A stretch of 10,524 nt of DNA. Source: an uncultured Legionella sp. (GTDB lineage: Bacteria > Pseudomonadota > Gammaproteobacteria > Legionellales > Legionellaceae). The notes below the pieces were generated by a model. It was not told where the DNA came from and searched no databases. It saw only the letters and a program-made list of their open reading frames with translations. The stretch spans positions 1 through 10,524 of the forward strand of contig CAISKC010000014.1 in the NCBI GenBank assembly GCA_903885895.1. Direction: 5' to 3'. The translations under genes and the position numbers were made by a program. Position 1 is the stretch's first letter. Each line of letters starts with the position of its first letter. This document shows, piece after piece, positions 1 to 5,755 of this stretch.

Positions 1-81
1 CAACAGCAACAACAGCAACAACAGCAACAGCAACAACAAGAGCTACAACAACAAGAGCTACAACAACAGCATCAAGAATAA
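1..81 (+). CDS. C-terminal tail of a glutamine-rich protein (partial)
   Basis: The frame starting at base 1 is open and ends with TAA at 79-81. It gives 26 residues: a run of 13 Gln, then two QQQEL pentapeptides, then QQQHQE. The 15-base unit repeats exactly at 31-45 and 46-60 and in degenerate form at 61-75. The 5' part lies outside the window, so neither the protein family nor its length can be judged. Low-complexity Gln/Glu/Leu tails like this are usually disordered or weakly coiled-coil, and the CAA/CAG tract can vary in length by replication slippage. The other frames would read as Asn/Thr/Ser repeats and were set aside because this frame ends cleanly just before the palindromic element. 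The reading frame is inferred, since the gene start is not visible. Confidence 0.6.
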   Translation, partial: QQQQQQQQQQQQQELQQQELQQQHQE

Positions 82-85
82 GAAA

Positions 86-183
86 GTAGGTTGGGCCTTC
101 GGGCCCAACTGTTGCGCGAAGCGCCACCATATCTTCATGATGTGGCGCTTCGCGCGGTTGTTGGGCCCGAAGGCCCAACCTAC
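86..183. repeat. Nested palindromic repeat element (REP/MITE-like)
   Basis: The 24-base left end (86-109) is the exact inverse complement of the right end (160-183). Inside it a 14-base pair of arms (114-127 and 142-155) is also a perfect inverted repeat around a short AT-rich centre. Each outer arm is itself a hairpin: GTTGGGCC, a TTCG loop, then GGCCCAAC (90-109), mirrored on the right with a CGAA loop. The whole can form one ~98-base extended hairpin or several small cloverleaf-like ones. It begins four bases after the stop of the Gln-rich protein, so it may stabilise or end that transcript, although no T-run follows. A shorter, decayed version of the outer arm occurs at 10164-10180, which shows that the motif is dispersed. 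Confidence 0.9.
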
Positions 184-216
184 CTTTAATGAGATAAAAT
201 TAAAAAATAGGCACAG

Positions 217-245
217 TTGATCTTCACGCAAAATTCCAATACATT
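217..245 (+). promoter_or_regulatory. Candidate sigma-70 promoter for the small exported peptide
   Basis: TTGATC at 217-222 and TACATT at 240-245 are separated by 17 bases, each matching four of six consensus positions. Transcription would begin near 252, leaving a leader of about 40 bases before the ATG at 291. This is a match by eye in AT-rich DNA, so it is only moderately supported. Confidence 0.35.
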
Positions 246-290
246 AGCGATTAAGATTTTCAATATTTTTTACCCAATAAGGAATGTAAT

Positions 291-467
291 ATGAAAAAAG
301 TTGCACTTGCTATGTTTGTTTTATTCACCACATTATCAATTTCTACGATGACTTCGGTTGCTTATGCAACTTGTGGTTGTGGTAATGAATGTCATAACAG
401 CGATGCCAGGGGTACAGATTCAGTAACACAGGGACAAGAAAATTCTTCTGGTGACGTAGTAGAGTAA
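291..467 (+). CDS. Small exported Cys-containing peptide (58 aa), hypothetical
   Basis: ATG at 291 follows AAGGA at 279-283 with a 7-base spacing, and TAA is at 465-467. Residues 1-26 form a textbook signal peptide: two Lys after Met, a hydrophobic core, and VAYA just before the predicted cleavage. The mature part is only about 32 residues. It starts TCGCGNECHNS, so Cys28, Cys30, Cys34 and His35 make a CxCxxxCH cluster, and the rest is polar and acidic (TQGQENSSGDVVE). With no Cys before the cleavage site in a lipobox it is not an obvious lipoprotein. The clustered Cys/His could bind a metal or form disulfides in the periplasm, but this is inference. I recognise no family. It has its own candidate promoter and is flanked by repeats on both sides, so it is probably a single-gene unit. 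Confidence 0.75.
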   Translation: MKKVALAMFVLFTTLSISTMTSVAYATCGCGNECHNSDARGTDSVTQGQENSSGDVVE

Positions 468-490
468 AAAATCACCGTCCTACCAACTTC

Positions 491-536
491 ACGCACTTTC
501 TTTTACCTTGGTACAAGATGATTTTTGAAAGTGTGT
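491..536 (+). terminator. Stem-loop downstream of the small peptide gene
   Basis: ACGCACTTTC (491-500) pairs with GAAAGTGTGT (527-536) over ten base pairs including one G-U. The 26-base loop contains a smaller TACC/GGTA hairpin (504-513). It starts 24 bases after the stop codon. No clean T-run follows, so it could protect the 3' end of the mRNA rather than act as a standard intrinsic terminator. Confidence 0.35.
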
Positions 537-556
537 TTACAAGAACGGTCATAACA

Positions 557-613
557 AAGCAATCCAGTGATTTTTAAGGTCTCTGGATTGCTTCACTTCG
601 TTCGCAATGACGG
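557..613. repeat. Dispersed repeat with AAGCAATCCAG inverted arms
   Basis: AAGCAATCCAG (557-567) and CTGGATTGCTT (583-593) are perfect 11-base inverted arms around a 15-base loop. They are followed by a tail reading CACTTCGTTCGCAATGACGG (594-613). From memory, the opposite strand (CGTCATTGCGAACGAAG, then the AGCAATCCAG arm) resembles a short interspersed repeat that recurs in many bacterial genomes, including intracellular ones. I could not check its copy number. No coding frame supports a gene here. Confidence 0.6.
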
Positions 614-657
614 CATTTTTATAAAATACCCAACGAAGGGTGGCGCTGACGGAGGGC

Positions 658-690
658 TCCCATCGCGCGGAGCTTGCGAGCACGATGGGA
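658..690. repeat. GC-rich inverted repeat (TCCCATCG / CGATGGGA)
   Basis: TCCCATCG (658-665) pairs perfectly with CGATGGGA (683-690). The 17-base loop holds a further small hairpin, GCT-TGCG-AGC (672-681). It is markedly more GC-rich than its surroundings and sits between the previous repeat and the secF 3' end, so it is probably another dispersed palindromic element. Confidence 0.55.
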
Positions 691-700
691 AACCGGCAGT

Positions 701-728
701 GACAGGACCCTGAGACACAGATCCTGTC
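701..728 (-). terminator. Possible stem-loop at the end of the yajC-secD-secF operon
   Basis: GACAGGA (701-707) and TCCTGTC (722-728) form a 7-bp stem with a 14-base loop, 22 bases past the secF stop on the minus strand. No T-run follows, so termination here would not be a classical intrinsic one. Together with the 658-690 repeat it may act as a 3'-end barrier. Confidence 0.3.
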
Positions 729-749
729 GATAAACTGATCTAATAGGTA

Positions 750-1667
750 TTAAGGTCTTTCATCCAAAATCTTTTTCTTACCACTCATAAAATCTTTGCT
801 CGACAGGCCCATCGCAATGGCCAATGTCCCCGCTACGTAGATAGACGAATACGTCCCAATCATAATTCCAATGATCAACGCCAAAGCAAAGCCATGAATG
901 GTTTCGCCACCATACACAAATAAAGCCACGACCACAAACAACGTCAACACCGAGGTCATGATGGTTCGCGACAACGTCTGATTGATAGAAATATTCATAA
1001 TTTCAATCGGCGTAGCACGGCGTACTTTGATAAAATTTTCCCGAACACGATCAAATACGACGATGGTATCATTCAATGAATAACCAATCACCGCTAAAAG
1101 ACCTGCCAATGCTTTCAAATCAAATTCGATGCCAAACCAAGCAAATATTCCTAAGATCAAGACAGGATCATGAATCAATGCAATGGCAGAGCTAAATGCC
1201 AAACGATATTCAAATCGCACGGCGATATACAGCATTGTAGCCAACAAGGACACCAGAATCGCTAATGCACCTTTGGTTGCTAATTCTTGACCAACCTGAG
1301 GACCGACAAAATCCACTTGCTGCTTCACCGCACCCGGTAAAGCATTCATCAACTGATCCACCAACACAGATTGATTTAGATCGGCTCTTGGGGCGATGCT
1401 AATCAAAACATCTTTCGACGTCCCATAACTCACAACTTGGGCTTCTTTAAAACCGACTTGATACAAACGTGTGCGAATGTCCGAAATATCAGCAGACGTA
1501 GGATAAACCACTTGTACCTGGGTCCCACCGGTAAAATCTAGCCCCCAGATCAATCCTTTATACATCAAGCCAGTGATTGAACTCAGAAAAATAAACACAG
1601 AAAAAATGGCTGTCCACTTTCGCGCACCCATAAAATCTATTTTTGAATTTGGGTTAAAAAACTCCAT
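750..1667 (-). CDS. secF: Protein-export membrane protein SecF
   Basis: SecF is an inner-membrane RND-related protein that, with SecD and YajC, uses the proton-motive force to help the SecYEG translocon release and pull exported proteins. The 305-aa product is close to the E. coli length (323). It has an N-terminal membrane segment, GLDFTGGTQ at about 42-49, a short periplasmic region, and the FEYRLA and GYSLNDTIVVFDRVREN motifs (DTIVVFDR at about 200-207) inside the C-terminal five-helix bundle. The ATG at 1667 is preferred over the GTG at 1670 because GAGG lies five bases before the ATG but only two before the GTG. It is separated from secD by 26 bases and is the last gene of the yajC-secD-secF unit. 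Nothing in it looks broken. Confidence 0.97.
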   Translation of the reverse strand: MEFFNPNSKIDFMGARKWTAIFSVFIFLSSITGLMYKGLIWGLDFTGGTQVQVVYPTSADISDIRTRLYQVGFKEAQVVSYGTSKDVLISIAPRADLNQSVLVDQLMNALPGAVKQQVDFVGPQVGQELATKGALAILVSLLATMLYIAVRFEYRLAFSSAIALIHDPVLILGIFAWFGIEFDLKALAGLLAVIGYSLNDTIVVFDRVRENFIKVRRATPIEIMNISINQTLSRTIMTSVLTLFVVVALFVYGGETIHGFALALIIGIMIGTYSSIYVAGTLAIAMGLSSKDFMSGKKKILDERP

Positions 1668-1693
1668 CACAACCTCTCTCAGGAACGAGCCCT

Positions 1694-3553
1694 TTAAATT
1701 CCAATTGATATCCGTTTGACTGATGAACGATAACCGTAGAGCATATTGACCATAGCACGGGTATAAGTGATCCCAGTTAGCATGGAAGTCAATAAGCCTA
1801 AAGACAACGTCACGGCAAACCCGCGCACAGGACCAGTTCCGACCGAAAACAATACAATCGCAACAATCAACGTCGTAATATTCGCATCTAAAATAGTTGA
1901 AAATGCTCGATCATACCCTGCATAAATCGCCGCTTGAGGTGATAAACCATTTCGGAGTTCTTCGCGGATCCGTTCATTAATTAAGACGTTCGCATCCACG
2001 GCCATCCCCACGGTCAACACTATCCCCGCAATCCCAGGCAAAGTCAGCGTCGCACCCAGCATGGATAATAAAGCACATAAGAACATCAGATTCAGTAGTA
2101 ACGCAAAATTCGCGATCAATCCAAACAAGCGGTAGTACACCAACATTAAGATTAGAATCAAGCTCAATCCTACTTCTAACGAAATCAAACCACGCTTGAT
2201 ATTTTCTTTACCTAAAGTCGGTCCAACCGTACGCTCTTCCACAGGATAAATGGCCGCTGGTAAAGCCCCCGCCCGCAACAACAACGCCAGATTACTCGCT
2301 TCTTTACCATCTGATAATCCGGTAATCTGAAAACTATTCCCTAAGGCTGAATTAATCACTGCAACCGAAATAATCCGTTCATCGCGCACTGTTTTATGCT
2401 CTACCACACCTTTGATCATGCGATCCGATGTTTTAGATTCCACAAACACAATGGCCATCATTTTACCAATGTTATCCCGGGTAATTTTGTTGAACAATGC
2501 TTCACCACCGCCGCCTAATTGCACATATACCGCATTACTCGCCGTTTGTTGATCGAAGCTGGACGTTGCAGACGTGATCGAATCACCGCTCAATACTACT
2601 TGCCGTTTTAATAAAATAGGACTTGATTTACGATATAAGAGTTTGGAATTAGGTGGAATCGCACCCGTTTTGGCTGCTACGACGGGATCATTGTCTTGAT
2701 CTACCATATAGAATTGCAATGTTGCCGTACCGCCTAAAATTTGCTTCGCACGCGCCGCATCTTGAATACCAGGTAAATCCACACCAATCCGCGATGCACC
2801 CTGCTGGACCACCACCGCTTCACCCACGCCCAATTCATTCACACGATTGCGTAAAATTCCCATCGTTTGATCAATCGTGGTTTGCCGAATATTGTGTCGT
2901 TCGCTACCGGACAAACTCGCCATAATAGCTTGTTTATTTTTAATTGTTTTAAACGTCACTTCCGTAAATCTTGCTTTCAATTCATTCAATGCTTGAGACA
3001 ATTGATCCGCAGAACGCAAACCAATTTCTATACCTTGATGCGGAAAATAGCGGATGCCTGCGTAGCGAATACTATGCTCGCGTAAATCCTGACCTATCGA
3101 CTTCAATATCCCTTCATAGCGCCGATTGATCACACTATCAATATCGACTTCTAAAAGAAAATGCACCCCACCGCGTAAATCCAATCCTTGCTTCATCGGT
3201 TCCGCGTAAATAGCAGACAGCCATTTGGGCGTAGAAGGCGCTAAATTCAACGCAATGATATAATTGGTACCCAAGCCATTTTTAAGCAGATCTCGTCCCT
3301 GCAATTGCTGATCAGTGGACGCAAATCTCACTTCAATCCCATCACCATGAATACTCAAAGCACGATAAGGCACATGAGCTTGGTCTAAAATTGCTTGCGT
3401 TTGCTTGAAAAGAACATGCGCATCCACCACTGTTTCAGAGGAAATTTGTACGACAGGATCTTCGCTATATAAATTGGGTATCGCATATATAACAGCTATA
3501 AACGCCAAAACAACCAACAATAAATTTTTCCACAACCGGTATCTGTTTTGCAT
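1694..3553 (-). CDS. secD: Protein-export membrane protein SecD
   Basis: SecD is the larger partner of SecF in the proton-driven Sec accessory complex of the inner membrane. The 619 residues match the usual gammaproteobacterial length (E. coli 615). A membrane anchor at about residues 10-27 is followed by a large periplasmic head, with GLDLRGG at 123-129 marking the start of the conserved domain. The C-terminal half holds the RND-type helices, with GMAVDANVLINERIREE at about 516-532 carrying the conserved Asp and Arg of the proton path. ATG at 3553 lies 11 bases after the yajC stop, with only a weak GAG upstream, so translation may be partly coupled to yajC. No frameshift or missing motif is seen. 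Confidence 0.98.
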   Translation of the reverse strand: MQNRYRLWKNLLLVVLAFIAVIYAIPNLYSEDPVVQISSETVVDAHVLFKQTQAILDQAHVPYRALSIHGDGIEVRFASTDQQLQGRDLLKNGLGTNYIIALNLAPSTPKWLSAIYAEPMKQGLDLRGGVHFLLEVDIDSVINRRYEGILKSIGQDLREHSIRYAGIRYFPHQGIEIGLRSADQLSQALNELKARFTEVTFKTIKNKQAIMASLSGSERHNIRQTTIDQTMGILRNRVNELGVGEAVVVQQGASRIGVDLPGIQDAARAKQILGGTATLQFYMVDQDNDPVVAAKTGAIPPNSKLLYRKSSPILLKRQVVLSGDSITSATSSFDQQTASNAVYVQLGGGGEALFNKITRDNIGKMMAIVFVESKTSDRMIKGVVEHKTVRDERIISVAVINSALGNSFQITGLSDGKEASNLALLLRAGALPAAIYPVEERTVGPTLGKENIKRGLISLEVGLSLILILMLVYYRLFGLIANFALLLNLMFLCALLSMLGATLTLPGIAGIVLTVGMAVDANVLINERIREELRNGLSPQAAIYAGYDRAFSTILDANITTLIVAIVLFSVGTGPVRGFAVTLSLGLLTSMLTGITYTRAMVNMLYGYRSSVKRISIGI

Positions 3554-3564
3554 TTTTTACTCGC

Positions 3565-3918
3565 TTACAGAGAATCAAGAGTACCTTTAGGTAATACAGA
3601 GGAAACCGCTTCGCGTTGCACCAAAATCACAACATCATTCGTCACTGTAGCTCTTATATAATTATCATTCACTAGTTTATCCACTCTCGCCAATATCCCA
3701 GAGGTCAACACAATCTCGTCACCTTTTTTCAGTTTATTGACCAATTCTTTGTGTTGCTTTGCGCGTTTACTCTGAGGACGAATCATCATGAAATAAAACA
3801 ATCCAAAAATCACCGCAATCATGATCAAAGGAAACGATCCCTCACCTCTAGGGGCCGCACCGACAACTGGGGCTGCTGCCGTTACTGCGGCAAACGCATC
3901 ACTTAGTAATAAACTCAT
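3565..3918 (-). CDS. yajC: Sec translocon accessory subunit YajC
   Basis: YajC is a small single-span inner-membrane protein that associates with SecDF. The 117-aa product starts MSLLLSDAFAA, closely parallel to the E. coli start MSFFISDAVAA. It has a hydrophobic segment at about residues 30-47, then the conserved MMIRPQSKRAKQHKEL stretch, KKGDEIVLTSGILARV, and the ending VLPKGTLDSL. An upstream in-frame start at 3951 would add 11 residues, but AGGAG placed five bases before the ATG at 3918, and the family alignment, fix the shorter start. First gene of the yajC-secD-secF unit. Confidence 0.96.
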   Translation of the reverse strand: MSLLLSDAFAAVTAAAPVVGAAPRGEGSFPLIMIAVIFGLFYFMMIRPQSKRAKQHKELVNKLKKGDEIVLTSGILARVDKLVNDNYIRATVTNDVVILVQREAVSSVLPKGTLDSL

Positions 3919-3977
3919 TTCTACTCCTAAACTAATAAAGGTAAAACACAACTGAGGTCTGTTGTTGACTTTGTGAC

Positions 3978-4006
3978 ATCATAACGATATTTATCATCAG
4001 CGTAAA
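3978..4006 (-). promoter_or_regulatory. Promoter for yajC-secD-secF
   Basis: Reading the minus strand, TTTACG (4001-4006) and TATGAT (3978-3983) are 17 bases apart. The -10 matches five of six consensus bases and the -35 four of six. Transcription would start near 3971, about 50 bases before the yajC start. It lies in the 125-bp gap after the Tgt-like gene, so the Sec genes need not depend on read-through from queA. Confidence 0.55.
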
Positions 4007-4043
4007 CGACTTTCTACTCCCTTTCGGGCATGATGCCGCTGTC

Positions 4044-4736
4044 TTAAACAGGTAGATTAAAAATATTGTGCATCAGCAAAAATCTTTGACATAGCCATGG
4101 CGTACTTTGCAACAAATGATGGAGATAAGCACGTGTCAAAGATTGCTGACAGGTCGGGCAGGCACAGTCTTCCTCTAAGTAACGAAAGTCCATAGCATAG
4201 GCATCATCCAGGATGGATAGCGATGCACCATTCGATTGATAGACCACGCCTTGCAACGCATCACGTGCCGGCTGATCCGACGCATATAATGTCTGTGCAC
4301 CATCTAGCAAAAACAGCCCTTCTGGGGTCGATGTATACACATGCTCTTGCAATTCGGGACCTGGCGTCAATAAACGGATGCTGTCACTGGGGCGTTTTGC
4401 AATACCTTGGGGCAATAGCAACATATCCGGTTTTAATTGTTGCACCAAATCCCAAAACTCATCGAGCGTCAACTCGTGGCGCGATCCATCATAGGGCGAC
4501 CGAATGACAAATTGACCCTGCGCATTCGGAGCAAGATGACTGGCATCTAAAATCAACGTCCTATCCCAAGCTAAATACGTCGCCAAATTCGTTCCGTTTT
4601 TCCAAAACGCTAAACCTGGTTTGATAATCATATGAGACAAGTCGCATAAGCCATACGTCATCCCCAACGTATGCCAATTGGCTTGCGTCAAGCAAGCAGC
4701 GGGTGTCGTCAAATGTGGTACATAGATCATCGTCAT
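4044..4736 (-). CDS. Shortened, probably inactive Tgt-like protein (mini-Tgt)
   Basis: The C-terminus is clearly from the queuine/preQ1 tRNA-ribosyltransferase (Tgt) family. C191-A-C193-P-T-C196 followed by SLTRAYLHHL and then H223 in LMHNI reproduces the zinc site and its helix (E. coli C302, C304, C307, H333). The N-terminal third also aligns: LILDASHL sits where ILTDSGGF is expected, and FVIRSPYDGSRHELTLDEF matches the HFRNPINGDPIFLDPEKS region. Total length is 230 aa against about 375. The gap covers roughly E. coli 145-240, removing the FDE, GIIQGS and VGGLAVGE substrate-binding segments. The nucleophile motif DCVMPTRNARNG aligns with ASDQPARDALQG (152-163), so the catalytic Asp is Ala152. 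The reading frame is intact and starts in an ATGA overlap with queA, exactly where tgt belongs. I infer a non-catalytic homologue, perhaps a partner of a full-length Tgt encoded elsewhere. Alignment was by eye. Confidence 0.8.
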   Translation of the reverse strand: MTMIYVPHLTTPAACLTQANWHTLGMTYGLCDLSHMIIKPGLAFWKNGTNLATYLAWDRTLILDASHLAPNAQGQFVIRSPYDGSRHELTLDEFWDLVQQLKPDMLLLPQGIAKRPSDSIRLLTPGPELQEHVYTSTPEGLFLLDGAQTLYASDQPARDALQGVVYQSNGASLSILDDAYAMDFRYLEEDCACPTCQQSLTRAYLHHLLQSTPWLCQRFLLMHNIFNLPV

Positions 4737-5755
4737 AATAACAAACTCACATCGCCATATGAAAAAAAGCGATATTGCTGTTCTATGGCAATTTGATACA
4801 AATCCATGGTGGGTTGATACCCTATCAAAGCCGCTACCAACATAAGTAAAGTTGATTCAGGCAAATGGAAATTGGTGATCAAACCATCACAAATTTGAAA
4901 TGAGTAGCCTGGTTTAATAAAAATTGTCGTATCTCGCGTACAAGGCTGGAGCGCACCATGCTGCGCTGCAGATTCCAAACTGCGTAGTGACGTCGTACCC
5001 ACAGCGATCACCCGTTTCCCAGCCGCCTTCGTCTCCGCTACTGCGGCACACAAATCTGCGTTGATGGTAAACCATTCCGTATGCATAGTATGGTCAGCCA
5101 GATTCTCACAACGCACAGGTTGAAAAGTGCCAGCACCCACATGCAGCGTAGTATACGCGGTACGCACCCCTTTTGCTGCTAAGCTTTGAAACATCGCTTC
5201 ATCAAAATGCAAACCAGCCGTTGGCGCCGCAACTGAGCCTTTGTGTTGTGCATAAATAGTTTGATATCGCTGCTTATCGGCCACATCATCTGGCCGTGTA
5301 ATATACAATGGCAACGGGATGTGCCCAATCTCTTCTAAAATCTCTTCCAATTTATTCGAAGCACGACACCGATACAGATCATGCTGTTTTTCAATGACTT
5401 CTAGCGACCAACGCGGCGTGAGATGAATATGAGTGCCGGGACGAGGTGCTTTGCTTGCACGAATATGCGCCCAACACTCGTACTCCGACAAAATACGTTC
5501 CACAAACACCTCAACACGACCCCCGCTGGCTTTATGACCAAACATTCGAGCCGGTATCACTTTACTGTCATTAAAAACCAGTAAATCGCCAGGTTCCAAA
5601 TAATCCGGCAAATCACGAAAACTACGATGAGCATGCGTTTGCGTCGCACGTTGATATACCAGCATGCGCGAATCAGCCCGTTGCGCGAGCGGGACTTGCG
5701 CAATCAAGGCTGGAGGTAGTTCAAAATAAAAATCCGATTTTTGTAAGTTCATCAT
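4733..5755 (-). CDS. queA: S-adenosylmethionine:tRNA ribosyltransferase-isomerase QueA
   Basis: QueA transfers and rearranges the ribosyl part of S-adenosylmethionine onto preQ1 in the wobble position of tRNA, giving epoxyqueuosine. The 340-aa product matches the family along its whole length: FELPPALIAQVPLAQRADSR, PGDLLVFNDSKVIPARMFG, ASGGRVEVFVER, AHIRASKAPRPG, VAAPTAGLHFDE, TLHVGAGTFQPVR, RVIAVGTTSLRSLESA, and TNFHLPESTLLMLVAALIGY with YRFFSYGD near the end. The ATG at 5755 overlaps the TAA of the upstream gene (TAATG), and a second ATG follows at 5752. Either may be used; both fit the E. coli start. A longer in-frame start at 5833 lies inside the upstream gene and adds 26 residues unlike the family, so it was rejected. 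It ends in an ATGA overlap with the Tgt-like gene. Confidence 0.97.
   Translation of the reverse strand: MMNLQKSDFYFELPPALIAQVPLAQRADSRMLVYQRATQTHAHRSFRDLPDYLEPGDLLVFNDSKVIPARMFGHKASGGRVEVFVERILSEYECWAHIRASKAPRPGTHIHLTPRWSLEVIEKQHDLYRCRASNKLEEILEEIGHIPLPLYITRPDDVADKQRYQTIYAQHKGSVAAPTAGLHFDEAMFQSLAAKGVRTAYTTLHVGAGTFQPVRCENLADHTMHTEWFTINADLCAAVAETKAAGKRVIAVGTTSLRSLESAAQHGALQPCTRDTTIFIKPGYSFQICDGLITNFHLPESTLLMLVAALIGYQPTMDLYQIAIEQQYRFFSYGDVSLLL

Noticed and set aside
1..75. CAA/CAG and 15-base tandem repeats as a CRISPR array
   Set aside because: There are no unique spacers; the repeats are contiguous and in frame with a stop codon, so they are coding tandem repeats.
640..730. Cloverleaf-like folding of the GC-rich repeat as a tRNA gene
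   Set aside because: No conserved T-loop (GTTCGANTC) or tRNA-like arm spacing was found; it is better explained as palindromic repeats.
2653..3085. Plus-strand open frames within secD
   Set aside because: They lie wholly inside the well-conserved secD gene on the other strand and have no family features or ribosome sites of note.
3919..3951. 11-residue N-terminal extension of YajC
   Set aside because: AGGAG sits five bases before the ATG at 3918, and the shorter start aligns with E. coli YajC.
4020..4043. Small palindromes (CCC-TTTC-GGG, GGCAT-G-ATGCC) after the Tgt-like gene as an intrinsic terminator
   Set aside because: The stems are three to five pairs with very small loops and no T-run on the minus strand, so they are too weak to call.
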